From contig JAZSOH010000021.1 in the NCBI GenBank assembly GCA_045536815.1, positions 62,001-126,000 of the forward strand: a DNA stretch of 64,000 nt, read 5' to 3'. The translations under genes were made by a program, and so were the position numbers. Origin of the DNA: UMGS1279 sp045536815. Its GTDB lineage: Bacteria > Bacillota > Clostridia > Oscillospirales > Acutalibacteraceae. A model generated the notes under the pieces. That model worked only from the letters and a program-made list of their open reading frames with translations. It was not told the DNA's origin and did not search any database. Below are positions 1 to 8,418 of this stretch, in pieces. The first letter of the stretch is position 1, and each line of letters starts with the position of its first letter.

Positions 1-2
1 TA

Positions 3-1175
3 AACGGCCTTTTAAGTATGGCGCTAAAGGCTAAGGAATGTGGGATTAAAAATCTTTTTGTTCCCGCAGAGAATGCCGCCGAAGGTGCCGTTGTAAACGG
101 AATAAATGTTTACCCTATTAAGACTATTCGCCAGCTTGTCGACTTTTTAAACGGCTCTATACATATAGCTAAGGCTAAACCCGTTTTGAAAGAGGAAGAG
201 GTAGAAAATCTCCCTCTTGACTTTGCCGAGGTTAAAGGGCAAACTCTTGCAAAAAAGGCGCTTGAGGTTGCGGCGGCAGGCGGACATAATGTTTTGCTTA
301 TCGGCCCTCCCGGTTCGGGTAAAAGTATGCTTGCCAAACGTTTTCCAACAATTTTGCCCGAAATGACAGAAGGCGAGTCGGTCGACACCACGAAAATTCA
401 TTCGATAGCGGGCGTTCTTCCAAGAAATTCGCCCCTTGTAACAAAAAGACCTTTCCGTTCACCACATCATACAGTTTCTGCCCCTGCCATGTCGGGCGGC
501 GGTGCTGTACCAAGGCCGGGTGAAATTTCTTTAGCCCATAACGGAGTTTTATTTTTAGATGAGTTGCCTGAATTCAGGCGCGATGTTATGGAAGCGCTTC
601 GCGCACCGCTTGAGGACTCGGTTGTTACTGTTTCCAGAGTTGCAGGTAGCGTTTCTTACCCCTGTTCCTTTACGCTTATTGGCGCTATGAACCCTTGTCC
701 TTGCGGTTTCTTTGGTCACCCTACCAAGCGTTGCACCTGTACACCAAATGCTGTAACAAAATATCTTGGGAAAATTTCAGGCCCTATGCTTGACAGGCTT
801 GATATACACGTTGAGGTTCCTCCCGTTAAATATGACGAGCTGCAAGGCAGCAAAACCGAAGAAAGCTCCGCCGAGATTAAGAAAAGGGTGGATAGGGCCA
901 GAGAAATACAGAACAGGCGTTACAAAAACGAAAACATAACCTGTAACGCAAGGCTTACCCCCGCGTTGCTTAAAAAGTATTGCGTTATGACCGCCGAGGC
1001 CGAAGAGGCGCTTAAATCGGCTTTTGAATCTATGGGGCTTTCGGGAAGAGCGTATGACAGAATATTAAAGGTTTCTCGAACTCTTGCAGATTTAGACGGA
1101 GTAGAAAAAATTGAATTCTCACATATTGCGGCGGCAATTCAGTTTAGAAGCCTAGATAGAAAATATTGGAACTAA
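3..1175 (+). CDS. YifB/ComM family Mg-chelatase-like AAA+ ATPase, 5'-truncated by window edge
   Basis: C-terminal part of a YifB/ComM-type AAA+ protein. The frame is open to the first base of the window, so the ATG at 18 is probably internal. About 390 residues are present against roughly 500 in the family, so the N-terminal Lon-like domain lies outside. A Walker A motif GPPGSGKS and a Walker B segment VLFLDELPEF are visible, followed by a cysteine-containing insert (MNPCPCGFFGHP) typical of the family and the C-terminal Mg-chelatase-like region. ComM is a branch-migration helicase in natural transformation; the role in Firmicutes is less clear. A strong hairpin terminator follows the stop. 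dprA, a frequent neighbour, is not downstream. Confidence 0.93.
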   Translation, partial: NGLLSMALKAKECGIKNLFVPAENAAEGAVVNGINVYPIKTIRQLVDFLNGSIHIAKAKPVLKEEEVENLPLDFAEVKGQTLAKKALEVAAAGGHNVLLIGPPGSGKSMLAKRFPTILPEMTEGESVDTTKIHSIAGVLPRNSPLVTKRPFRSPHHTVSAPAMSGGGAVPRPGEISLAHNGVLFLDELPEFRRDVMEALRAPLEDSVVTVSRVAGSVSYPCSFTLIGAMNPCPCGFFGHPTKRCTCTPNAVTKYLGKISGPMLDRLDIHVEVPPVKYDELQGSKTEESSAEIKKRVDRAREIQNRRYKNENITCNARLTPALLKKYCVMTAEAEEALKSAFESMGLSGRAYDRILKVSRTLADLDGVEKIEFSHIAAAIQFRSLDRKYWN

Positions 1176-1207
1176 TTAGCGAAAATTTTTCGCTATAAAG
1201 CAAAAAC

Positions 1208-1247
1208 AAGCACACCTTTTGCGGTTTTGCAAAGGTGTGCTTTTCTT
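1208..1247. terminator. bidirectional intrinsic terminator between yifB and 6S RNA
   Basis: A 15-bp stem (AAGCACACCTTTTGC pairing with GCAAAGGTGTGCTT) is followed by T residues on the plus strand and by TTGTTTTTG on the minus strand. It can end both yifB and the convergent 6S RNA transcript. Confidence 0.8.
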
Positions 1248-1254
1248 TATTCGG

Positions 1255-1440
1255 ATTTCCTGCCCTGCCGTAAATGGCAGTTGATAACCTGCAAAAAAAG
1301 CAGGTGGGTGGCCGCCCCACGGTTTCGCGCTCCCTTCTTCCGACAATGTCGGGAGGTCTGCAAGCCCGCCGCAGGAGAAAGGTCCCCTTTAATATGGTTG
1401 TAGGGTTATAACTTGCCACGGTCCACGAACAGGGAAGGAA
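1255..1440 (-). ncRNA. ssrS: 6S RNA (Firmicute type)
   Basis: On the minus strand this ~186-nt stretch folds as 6S RNA. The 5' end (CCCTG..CCGTGGCAAGTTATAACC) pairs with the 3' end (GGTTATCAACTGCC..ACGG..CAGGG) as a closing stem, an A/C-rich unpaired bubble follows, and an apical arm carries GGCGGGCTTGCAGACCTCCCGAC and GGGAGCGCGAAACCGTGGGG. The size, the shape and the TTCTCCTGCGGCGGGCTTGCAGA-like core match clostridial 6S RNAs as I remember them. 6S RNA mimics an open promoter and sequesters sigma-A RNA polymerase in stationary phase. It lies just downstream of the DUF1292 gene and ends at the terminator shared with yifB. No strong promoter is visible; a TACATT -10 at about 1448-1453 is only a possibility. 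Confidence 0.85.
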
Positions 1441-1454
1441 AATATTTAATGTAA

Positions 1455-1760
1455 TTATTCCTCGTTAATATCGTACTCTTCGCTTAAGCGCTGAATGAAA
1501 AATTCGGCTACTGTTTCATACTCGTCATCATCGGGGATATCCTCAAAATATTCCTCGCCATCTTCATCTAAAACAGTTTTAACCAAAACTAGCTCTCCGC
1601 TATCGTCAAGCCTTTCTTTCGCATCTGCAAAGTAGGGGAGCATTGCGAGGTATCTACCGGTATCGGTTTCAATAGCGTCTAAAATTTCAAAAGAATATTC
1701 TTTTCCGTCGTCATCTGTAAGGGTAACTATATCATTACCAAAGGTATTATTCTCACTCAT
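1455..1760 (-). CDS. DUF1292 family acidic protein (YrzB-like)
   Basis: 101-residue, strongly acidic cytoplasmic protein with the DUF1292 pattern: an opening segment IVTLTDDDGKEYSFEILDAIE, a central YLAMLPYFADA and a C-terminal EEYFEDIPDDDEY run. The family is widespread in Firmicutes, often near alaS-yrrL-yrzB or rpsO/pnp-type housekeeping loci, and has no established biochemical role. The ATG is preceded by AAAGGAGAT at good spacing. It lies between the pnp terminator and the 6S RNA gene, all on the minus strand. Function unknown. Confidence 0.85.
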   Translation of the reverse strand: MSENNTFGNDIVTLTDDDGKEYSFEILDAIETDTGRYLAMLPYFADAKERLDDSGELVLVKTVLDEDGEEYFEDIPDDDEYETVAEFFIQRLSEEYDINEE

Positions 1761-1841
1761 GGAAATATCTCCTTTTCATTTTTCTAATATTATTGTACCT
1801 TTTTTTCGGCTTTTAGTCAATGGTTTCTTATTAAAATAATA

Positions 1842-1873
1842 ATGGGTTTTAAGTCAAAGACTTAAAACCCATT
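1842..1873 (-). terminator. terminator of pnp
   Basis: A 13-bp perfect stem (AATGGGTTTTAAG with CTTAAAACCCATT) lies 20 bp past the pnp stop codon, followed on the minus strand by an AT-rich, T-containing tract. Confidence 0.7.
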
Positions 1874-1892
1874 TCATTTTATTTAAAACAAA

Positions 1893-4001
1893 TTACTGTT
1901 TCTTTGCTTCCATATCAATTAAAGCGTCTTTACGGCTAAGATTAAGTCTGCCCTGGTCGTCAATTTCGGTAACCTTTACGATAACCTCATCGCCAACTGC
2001 TACACAGTCTTCAACCTTTTCAACACGTTTTGTGTCGAGCTTACTGATATGAACAAGTCCCTCTTTACCGGGTGCAATTTCAACGAATGCACCAAAGTTC
2101 ATAAGGCGGGTAACCTTACCCTTATAAATTGCGCCAACCTCGGGGTCGAGGGCTATTGTTTCAACAATTTGAAGGGCGCGTTTTGCATCATCTGCACCGA
2201 TGGCCGAAATAAATACATTACCGTCATCATCAATATCGATTTTACAGTTGCAATCTGCCTGAATCTTTTGAATAACCTTACCGCCTGAACCAATAACCTC
2301 ACGAATTTTATCGGGATGGATTTTGGTTGAAAGCATTTTAGGAGCATATTTAGAAACTTCGCTTCTGGGCTCGGCAATACACTTAAGCATAACCTCGTCA
2401 AGAATGTGGATTCGAGCATCATAGGTTTTATCCAAAGCTTCTTTAATGATTTCGGGGGTGAGACCATGAATCTTAAGGTCCATTTGGATAGCGGTGATAC
2501 CCTTATGAGTACCTGCAACCTTAAAGTCCATATCGCCGAAGAAATCTTCAAGACCTTGAATATCAACCATTGTCATAAAGCGGTCGCCCTCGGTGATAAG
2601 ACCGCAAGAAATACCTGCAACGGGAGCTTTAATCGGAACACCTGCATCCATAAGAGCTAAGGTAGAACCGCAGATTGAACCCTGAGATGTAGAACCATTA
2701 GAAGAAAGAATTTCGGAAACAAGGCGAATAGCGTAAGGGAACTCTTCCTCGCTGGGAATAACCGGAAGCAAAGCGCGTTCTGCCAAAGCGCCGTGACCGA
2801 TTTCACGACGGCCCGGGCCACGTGAAGGACGGGTTTCGCCAACCGAATATGAAGGCATATTATAATGATGCATATAACGTTTTTCGGTTTCGTTATCGAT
2901 ACCGTCTAAAAGCTGTGCATCACGAACTGGACCAAGTGTTGCAATAGTGAGTACCTGTGTCTGACCGCGAGCGAAAAGGCCCGAACCATGTACGCGGGAA
3001 AGAAGGCCAACCTCTGCAGAAAGAGGACGGATTTCGTTGATTCCACGTCCATCAACACGTTTGCCCTCGTCTAAAAGCCAACGACGAACAACAAACTTTT
3101 GAAGCTTGTACATACATTCATCAATTTTAGCTTCCATTTCGGGATAAATCTCATCAAACTTTGCATGAACTGCATCGTATACGGGCAAAAGTCTTTCATC
3201 GCGAACGTTTTTATCATCAGTATCAAGAGCAGCTTTAACGTCGTCGATAGCAAACTCTTTAATAGCTTCGAACATTGCGGGGTCGGGGTCAGAGGTTTCG
3301 AATGTAAACTTCTCTTTACCGATTTGGTTTTGGATATCTTTAATAAAAGCAACAATCTTTTGGTTTTCTGCGTGGCCCTTCATAATACCGTCAAACATAA
3401 TGTCGTTAGGAATTTCTTTAGCGCCTGCCTCAATCATAGCAACCAAATCAGCAGTTGAAGAAACTGTTACCTGCATTTCAGACTTAGCCTGCTGCTCGGC
3501 ATTTGGGTTTAAAACAATTTCGCCGTCAACATAGCCTACCGAAACACCACTGATAGGGCCTTCCCAAGGAATGTCGGAAATTGAAAGGGCAATAGATGTA
3601 CCAATCATACCAACAATTTCAGGTGAACAGTCGGGGTCAACCGACATAACGGTACATACAACCGAAACGTCGTTACGCATATCCTTAGGGAACAAGGGGC
3701 GAACGGGACGGTCAATAACACGTGAGCAAAGAATAGCTTTGTCAGTAGGTTTTCCTTCGCGACGGGTAAATGAACCGGGGATGCGGCCAACCGAATAAAG
3801 TTTCTCCTCAAAATCTACCGAAAGGGGTAGAAAATCAATACCATCTCTGGGTTTTGCAGAAGCGGTTGCGGCACAAAAAACCTCAGTTTCGCCGTAGCGA
3901 ACGAGACATGCGCCATTTGCAAGCTGAGCCATTTTGCCTACCTCAACAGTAAGGGTACGGCCGGCAAATTCAGTGCTGAAAACTTTGAAATTTTCGTACA
4001 T
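1893..4001 (-). CDS. pnp: polyribonucleotide nucleotidyltransferase (PNPase)
   Basis: 702-residue PNPase, the 3'-5' phosphorolytic exoribonuclease of mRNA decay. Domain order is complete: first RNase PH domain (residues ~10-145), all-alpha linker, second RNase PH domain (~315-460, with FARGQTQVLT and the phosphate-binding segment SSNGSTSQGSICGS), KH domain (~555-615, VIGSGGKVIQKI) and S1 domain (~620-695, GKVTRLMNFGAFVEI). The ATG is preceded by AAAGGAG. It follows rpsO on the same strand, the widespread rpsO-pnp order, with a 247-bp gap that holds weak hairpins, so pnp may have its own promoter or be controlled after transcription. Confidence 0.98.
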   Translation of the reverse strand: MYENFKVFSTEFAGRTLTVEVGKMAQLANGACLVRYGETEVFCAATASAKPRDGIDFLPLSVDFEEKLYSVGRIPGSFTRREGKPTDKAILCSRVIDRPVRPLFPKDMRNDVSVVCTVMSVDPDCSPEIVGMIGTSIALSISDIPWEGPISGVSVGYVDGEIVLNPNAEQQAKSEMQVTVSSTADLVAMIEAGAKEIPNDIMFDGIMKGHAENQKIVAFIKDIQNQIGKEKFTFETSDPDPAMFEAIKEFAIDDVKAALDTDDKNVRDERLLPVYDAVHAKFDEIYPEMEAKIDECMYKLQKFVVRRWLLDEGKRVDGRGINEIRPLSAEVGLLSRVHGSGLFARGQTQVLTIATLGPVRDAQLLDGIDNETEKRYMHHYNMPSYSVGETRPSRGPGRREIGHGALAERALLPVIPSEEEFPYAIRLVSEILSSNGSTSQGSICGSTLALMDAGVPIKAPVAGISCGLITEGDRFMTMVDIQGLEDFFGDMDFKVAGTHKGITAIQMDLKIHGLTPEIIKEALDKTYDARIHILDEVMLKCIAEPRSEVSKYAPKMLSTKIHPDKIREVIGSGGKVIQKIQADCNCKIDIDDDGNVFISAIGADDAKRALQIVETIALDPEVGAIYKGKVTRLMNFGAFVEIAPGKEGLVHISKLDTKRVEKVEDCVAVGDEVIVKVTEIDDQGRLNLSRKDALIDMEAKKQ

Positions 4002-4248
4002 ATAAATTCTCCTTTAAATATATTTAAAACGGCTCTTTAGGTTTTAGCAATAAATTCACGGTTTAAAAAATTAAGCCGTCAATTCACTGCTAATATCCTA
4101 TAAAAGCCAGTTTTATACAAAAAACTTATGTCTTTTGGGGCAAAATTGCTTATTTTTAGTGGCTTTACCACTATTTTTGCGGTTTTTTTCGCCCTACAAA
4201 GATAAACGGACAAACCGATAAAAGTTATCGGTCTGCCCGCCTAAAAAA

Positions 4249-4512
4249 TTACTTACGAATGTTAAGACGCTTGATGATAGAACGATATCTCTCAATATCA
4301 TTTTTAGTAAGGTATGCTAAAAGGTTACGTCTGTGACCAACCATTTTAAGCAAGCCTCTACGGGAATGATGGTCTTTAGAGTGAACCTTAAGGTGAGCGG
4401 TAAGCTCATTGATTCTTGCAGTGAGAAGTGCGATTTGAACCTCAGGAGAACCTGTGTCACCTTCGTGAGTAGCATACTCAGCGATAATTGCATTCTTTTG
4501 TTCTTTTGTCAT
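4249..4512 (-). CDS. rpsO: 30S ribosomal protein S15
   Basis: 87-residue S15, primary binder of the 16S rRNA central domain. Hallmark segments HEGDTGSPEVQIALLTARINELTAHL, HSRRGLLKMVGHRRNLLAYL and YRSIIKRL are all present. The start chosen is the ATG at 4512 (MTKEQKN), preceded by GAGGTG at 7 nt; an in-frame GTG three codons upstream would put that site inside the gene. It is the first gene of the rpsO-pnp unit. A structured leader (see 4551-4590) precedes it, as expected for a self-regulated ribosomal protein gene. Confidence 0.97.
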   Translation of the reverse strand: MTKEQKNAIIAEYATHEGDTGSPEVQIALLTARINELTAHLKVHSKDHHSRRGLLKMVGHRRNLLAYLTKNDIERYRSIIKRLNIRK

Positions 4513-4550
4513 TTTATTCACCTCATTATTATTTTTGCCGTAAACCGAGG

Positions 4551-4617
4551 GTAAGGCAGGTGAAGACCGCTTTGGCGGTTTAACCCTTACTCCCAGAAAA
4601 CGGAACAGAGTTAGTAT
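4551..4617 (-). promoter_or_regulatory. rpsO promoter and structured 5' leader
   Basis: A TATACT -10 box lies at 4617-4612, with a weak TTTACT 17 bp upstream. The leader forms a two-part hairpin: outer GTAAGG/CCTTAC (4551-4556 with 4585-4590) and inner ACCGC/GCGGT (4566-4570 with 4575-4579). Several bacterial lineages carry distinct S15-binding leaders. This one is a candidate, but I cannot assign it to a described class. Confidence 0.45.
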
Positions 4618-4662
4618 AACACAAAAAAATTGAAAAGTAAAGCCTTTTTTTGATTTTTTTGA

Positions 4663-5748
4663 TTATTCTAAAATTTCAAGCTCTTTTAGTTTTTCGATAA
4701 ATTCTTCTACCGACTTGTTTTCGTTTATAAACTCGTCCCTCATACGCCTTGCGGCTATTGACCAGTCCCTAAACTCCGACTCATAAATCTTGCCGTTGCG
4801 AAGCCTTGAATGGTTACGCTTATATACCCTGTTATACTCAGTATAAATGGGATTTTGCGCATATTTGCCTTTAAAGGTTTTCATAGCGCCTATCTGGTCG
4901 CAGCGTTTTTCGTCGCCCATTGTTATACGACTGCAATATTCACTATCGCTTCTGCCAACAGGGACAAAATATTCGCCACAACAACGGCACTTTTTCATAG
5001 GCAGATTTGCCAAAACTGTATTGAAAAGTTCAATGGAAATTAAATCGTCAGGAGTATTTATTTCATACTCACTCAAAATTCCGTCATCGCTGCCCCTAAG
5101 GGTTGCCTTTACAGTACCCAAATTTGCCGATGGCTCGAAATTATATTCACAGGAAAGAAATACCTTGAAGCTACCCGAAATGCCACTGCCACTTTCCTGC
5201 TTTAAGATATAAAACCTCTGCTTAGGAGTGAAATCCTCTAAACCGCCCTCGCCCAAAACTATACGGTCAAGCTGACCTTTTGTGCGATTACGACGATATT
5301 CAAAATCTTCTAAAATAATTTCACCAAGCCAATTAGCCGTCTGTTCGGTATCAGCCAAAGCGATTATACCTTCTAGATGCCTTTCGGCCGTTTCTTTAGA
5401 TAAAAACTCTTTAAGTGCCGGAACAAGCTCAGCCCTGCTTTCAAAGGAAAGAAGTAGCATATCGGCATAAAACTTTAAATACAAAAATAAATACGGGTTC
5501 GTTTCAAGCGCTTTTCTAAGAAAGGGTACATATGCGCCGATTGTTGGCGTATCAATACGCGCAGAAACATCTGCTACGAATTTTTTATTTAAAATTTTAA
5601 AAAGCTTTTCTGAAATTTTAGGCTTAACGGCAGTAAAATCACAAAGTGCGCCGCCAAGCGAGTAAGGAGCCTTTTCGATAGAACCTGAAGCCGCCATTTT
5701 AAATCGCCAAAGAAGTTCGCGGTCTTTAAAAAGAGCCCAACCTATCAC
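4663..5748 (-). CDS. DUF6076-like protein with C-terminal zinc-binding motif
   Basis: 361-residue cytoplasmic protein of unknown function. Near the C-terminus (about residues 255-290) it has CRCCGEYFVPVGRSDSEYCS followed by another cysteine (KRCDQIGA), a treble-clef-like zinc-binding pattern, and then a basic, tyrosine-rich segment. This resembles the DUF6076 proteins of gut Firmicutes; the name is from memory and the function is not known. The start is a GTG preceded by GGGAGGG. No membrane segments or signal peptide. It is a single gene between rpsO and the thiamine transporter. Confidence 0.6.
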   Translation of the reverse strand: MIGWALFKDRELLWRFKMAASGSIEKAPYSLGGALCDFTAVKPKISEKLFKILNKKFVADVSARIDTPTIGAYVPFLRKALETNPYLFLYLKFYADMLLLSFESRAELVPALKEFLSKETAERHLEGIIALADTEQTANWLGEIILEDFEYRRNRTKGQLDRIVLGEGGLEDFTPKQRFYILKQESGSGISGSFKVFLSCEYNFEPSANLGTVKATLRGSDDGILSEYEINTPDDLISIELFNTVLANLPMKKCRCCGEYFVPVGRSDSEYCSRITMGDEKRCDQIGAMKTFKGKYAQNPIYTEYNRVYKRNHSRLRNGKIYESEFRDWSIAARRMRDEFINENKSVEEFIEKLKELEILE

Positions 5749-5857
5749 AAAAACCCTCCCTTTCCAAAGTATTTTTTGAAAATCTATAATTCAATTATAC
5801 ATTTTTCCACCAAAAAGTCAAGTATATATTGGCAAAGAGAAGGTTTTTATGGCAATT

Positions 5858-6667
5858 CTAGTCTTTTTTTGAGGTAATTTTTGGTATAAATATGCAAACA
5901 AGAGACAAAAATACGCCCAAAATAGTTACTAAAACAACGGCGGTCAGGTTTACATTTTTAATGCCTTCAATGAAAAATTCGCCGCTATCACTGTTTTGAA
6001 GATGGGGAGCTATAAGCAAAACATCTGCTATAGCCGTTAATACCGCCACAAGCTTTCCAACAAGGCTTAAAACTGAAAAGCCTTTTTTTTCGGCCCGTAC
6101 TATTCTCTCTAACTTCTCACCCCTGAAGTCTACTGCAGTAGCGATATAAAAAGCACATACAACACTTATTACAAGTTCGGGAAGCATATATGTAGCGTTA
6201 TAGCTTAGTGAATAAATTAGTGCATCATCGGTTGGAATAGAAAGCCCTGCCCAAACTGTACAACCCGAAATGGTGTGACACAAATACCTTAAAACCGAAA
6301 CAAAGGCTGTGCCTACAGTTATTGCCGTAGCCTGATTTTTAAAGCTTTTTCTAAATATTCCGCCAAGTCCCAAACAGGTAAAGGGGATAATGTAGTCAAG
6401 CATTATTATAGCAACTGCGGCGGCAAAAGAGGTCGCATAGGAAAGTGTTTTCACCCCCGAAAGAAGCTGAATAATACTAAAAACAAAACCCGCTAAAAGG
6501 CCCGTTTTATATGAAAAACGGTATGAAATTAAAATAATTGGAAGCATACTGAAAAGGGTTATGCTTCCCCCTGCAGGCAGGTCTAAAAGCTTTATGAAGC
6601 TTAGCACCGTCGCAAGAGCCAAAAGCACTGCACTCTCGGTTAATTTTCGCGTGAAATTCTTTTTCAT
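5858..6667 (-). CDS. thiT: energy-coupling-factor thiamine transporter S component (ThiT family)
   Basis: 269-residue integral membrane protein with about six hydrophobic segments, matching the ThiT/YuaJ S components of ECF transporters, which bind thiamine and dock on a shared EcfA-EcfA'-EcfT module encoded elsewhere. Family features include the N-terminal LTESAVLLALATVLSFIKL and the aromatic segment LCHTISGCTVWAGL near the substrate pocket. The C-terminus carries two extra hydrophobic stretches, so it is longer than the usual ~190 residues. The start is the ATG at 6667 with AGAGAGGA upstream; a longer frame to 6718 would run into the riboswitch terminator. The TPP riboswitch directly upstream is strong independent support for thiamine as substrate. 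Confidence 0.88.
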   Translation of the reverse strand: MKKNFTRKLTESAVLLALATVLSFIKLLDLPAGGSITLFSMLPIILISYRFSYKTGLLAGFVFSIIQLLSGVKTLSYATSFAAAVAIIMLDYIIPFTCLGLGGIFRKSFKNQATAITVGTAFVSVLRYLCHTISGCTVWAGLSIPTDDALIYSLSYNATYMLPELVISVVCAFYIATAVDFRGEKLERIVRAEKKGFSVLSLVGKLVAVLTAIADVLLIAPHLQNSDSGEFFIEGIKNVNLTAVVLVTILGVFLSLVCIFIPKITSKKD

Positions 6668-6700
6668 TTTAAAAATCCTCTCTAGTTTTTTTGACAAACA

Positions 6701-6727
6701 AAAAACCTCCCCAACCAAGTGGGGAGG
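6701..6727 (-). terminator. riboswitch expression-platform terminator
   Basis: Perfect stem CCTCCCCA/TGGGGAGG-type hairpin (6706-6727) followed by a T run on the minus strand, between the TPP aptamer and the thiT start. Premature termination here would shut thiT off when thiamine pyrophosphate is bound. Confidence 0.85.
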
Positions 6728-6748
6728 AACAGAGCGTACAATTTATAC

Positions 6749-6764
6749 GGCAAGTGCACTTGCC
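6749..6764 (-). promoter_or_regulatory. palindromic hairpin between TPP aptamer and terminator
   Basis: GGCAAGTGCACTTGCC is a perfect 16-bp palindrome immediately downstream of the aptamer. It may be part of the antiterminator or a pause hairpin; no direct evidence separates these. Confidence 0.45.
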
Positions 6765-6770
6765 AAATAA

Positions 6771-6856
6771 ACATCCCTACGTCGGAATTACCCGAATCAG
6801 GTTCCAGAGTTGGGCGGCCACACCCTCTCAGCCGAAATATTTTCAGCACCCCTTGT
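6771..6856 (-). ncRNA. TPP riboswitch (THI element) controlling thiT
   Basis: The minus strand carries the THI-box core in order: GGGGTGC, CTGAGAGGGTG, GAACCTGATTCGGGTAAT and CCGACGTAGGGA. These are the thiamine-pyrophosphate-binding helices of the TPP riboswitch, with an ACA/TGT closing pair at the ends. It is followed by a palindrome and an intrinsic terminator before thiT, a transcription-attenuation layout. Confidence 0.95.
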
Positions 6857-6880
6857 TTTGTTGTCATTTGAATTATAAAC

Positions 6881-7426
6881 CTACTTTTTGCTATTGTCAA
6901 GCATTATTTTTGTCTTTAAAAGGGCAAGACCTGTTTTTGCATCCTTAATTTCGCCCGAAAGCACCATTTCTACAGCCTTTTCAAACGGTACCTTTTTAAC
7001 ATTCAAAAACTCGTCCTCATCGGTGTTTTGACTGCCAAATGTAAGTCCCCTTGCCAAAAACATATAAATTATTTCGCCGCAATACCCGGGTGTAGGGTAA
7101 AGCTCACCAAGGGACAATATTTCCTTAGCGGTTATACCCGCCTCTTCTTTCAGTTCTCTAATACCGCAAACAATCGGCTCTTCACCCTTTTCCTTTTTCC
7201 CTGCGGGAATTTCAAGTACAGTTTTCATATAAGGGTAACGAAACTGCTCAACCATAACCACAAAGCCATCATCGGTTAGTGGTAAAACCGCAACTCCGCC
7301 ACCGTGCTCAACTACCTCTCTTTTGGCGGTTTCCCCATTTGGAAGTAAGGCATCATCAACCCTAAGGTTTACAATTTTACCCTTATAAATATATTCTGCT
7401 TTTAAAGGTTTTTCAATAAGTTCCAT
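6881..7426 (-). CDS. Nudix hydrolase, ADP-ribose pyrophosphatase type
   Basis: 181-residue cytoplasmic Nudix enzyme. The complete Nudix box GX5EX7REUXEEXGU is at about residues 76-98 (GKKEKGEEPIVCGIRELKEEAGI). The residues before it (YPYMKTVLEIPAG) and the C-terminal half resemble ADP-ribose/ADP-sugar pyrophosphatases of the NudF/YqkG group, which split ADP-ribose to AMP and ribose 5-phosphate. The ATG is preceded by AGGAG. It ends just upstream of the TPP riboswitch and is likely a separate unit. Confidence 0.9.
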   Translation of the reverse strand: MELIEKPLKAEYIYKGKIVNLRVDDALLPNGETAKREVVEHGGGVAVLPLTDDGFVVMVEQFRYPYMKTVLEIPAGKKEKGEEPIVCGIRELKEEAGITAKEILSLGELYPTPGYCGEIIYMFLARGLTFGSQNTDEDEFLNVKKVPFEKAVEMVLSGEIKDAKTGLALLKTKIMLDNSKK

Positions 7427-7509
7427 AGTCTTTCTCCTAAAAGGTTATAATTTTACGGACCGCTACCGCATAATATGTAATAAACTAACAAAAAACACAG
7501 GTGATAAAA

Positions 7510-8406
7510 ATGGAAAGCAACCTATATCCCGCGCCACACAGTTATTTTGAAATTAAAAGAATAATCAGAAAGCTTTGCGCCAAATACCCCTTTTTAGAGG
7601 TTAGAAGTCTCGCAAAAAGCGCCGCGGGTAGAGAAGTTTTTTCTCTTTCGGTGGGAAGCGAAGAAGAAAACGTCCTATTCGTAACGGGCGATGACCCCGC
7701 CGCACCCATTCTCACGCTAATTATGTTAAAGTTCTGCGAAGAAATTTGCAAATCAATACTTAAAGGCAAAGAGCTTTGCGGTCTGGATATGCGAAAAGCT
7801 CTTTTCGGGAGAAAAATTACCTTCGTCCCACTTTTAAACCCCGATGGAGCAGAGATACGGCGAACAGGAAAAGTGGAAGCCCCTTTATATATTGAAAAAG
7901 AATGTGCTTGTAGGCCTGTCGACTGCAAAAACTGGCGAAGTAATCTACGAGGCGTAGAAATTTGCCGCAACTTTGCCTACGATTTTGAAAATCGTAAAAA
8001 AAGAGAAAAGCAAAATGGTATAAGACACCCTTCGCCCTTTGGCTTTAGCGGATACTCTGCCGAAAGCGAAGCCGAAACAATAGGGCTTTGCAAATTTTGT
8101 CGAGAAAACGATATAAACCACCTTATACACCTTAGCACTTTTGGTCAAACTGTCAGTTACAGCGCCCTGGAAAGCGAGCCTAAAAAAGCACCGAAAATGG
8201 CCGAAATTATATCGGCAGTCTCAGAATATAGCATATGTCCGCCCTTTGCAAAGGCGGACAGTTACTTAACCGATTGGTTTACTTATGAATTTTCGCGCCC
8301 TGCCCTTTGTATAAAGGTTGGAAAGGAAGGCATACCAAATCAAAACGAAGCCGAAAAATATTTTTCAAGTTTAAAAGAAGCGCTAACTCTTTCACTTCTT
8401 TTTTAA
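7510..8406 (+). CDS. M14 carboxypeptidase-like protein lacking catalytic residues
   Basis: 298-residue protein that aligns over its length with the M14 peptidase domain of the gene at 13557: FLEVRSLAKSAAGREVFSLSVG, VPLLNPDGAEI, NWRSNLRGVEI and a C-terminal GIPNQNEAEKYF. The zinc-binding HxxE of the active paralogue (SSHHANEW) is replaced by TGDDPAAP at residues ~60-67. The general-base glutamate (TIEAG in the paralogue) is lysine (CIKVG). Only the third zinc-ligand histidine (LIHLST) remains. It has no LysM or peptidoglycan-binding domain and no signal peptide. It is probably a non-catalytic relative that binds muropeptide or a partner; this is inference. The start is the ATG at 7510 after AGGTGA. 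Confidence 0.75.
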   Translation: MESNLYPAPHSYFEIKRIIRKLCAKYPFLEVRSLAKSAAGREVFSLSVGSEEENVLFVTGDDPAAPILTLIMLKFCEEICKSILKGKELCGLDMRKALFGRKITFVPLLNPDGAEIRRTGKVEAPLYIEKECACRPVDCKNWRSNLRGVEICRNFAYDFENRKKREKQNGIRHPSPFGFSGYSAESEAETIGLCKFCRENDINHLIHLSTFGQTVSYSALESEPKKAPKMAEIISAVSEYSICPPFAKADSYLTDWFTYEFSRPALCIKVGKEGIPNQNEAEKYFSSLKEALTLSLLF

Positions 8407-8418
8407 AACATTTTCGAC

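Noticed and set aside
3099..3458. Plus-strand frames opposite pnp and other large genes
   Set aside because: Shadow frames of real genes, with no ribosome site and poor protein composition.
4138..4245. Hairpin between rpsO and pnp as a full terminator
   Set aside because: The ACCGATAA/TTATCGGT stem lacks a clean T run; readthrough into pnp seems likely.
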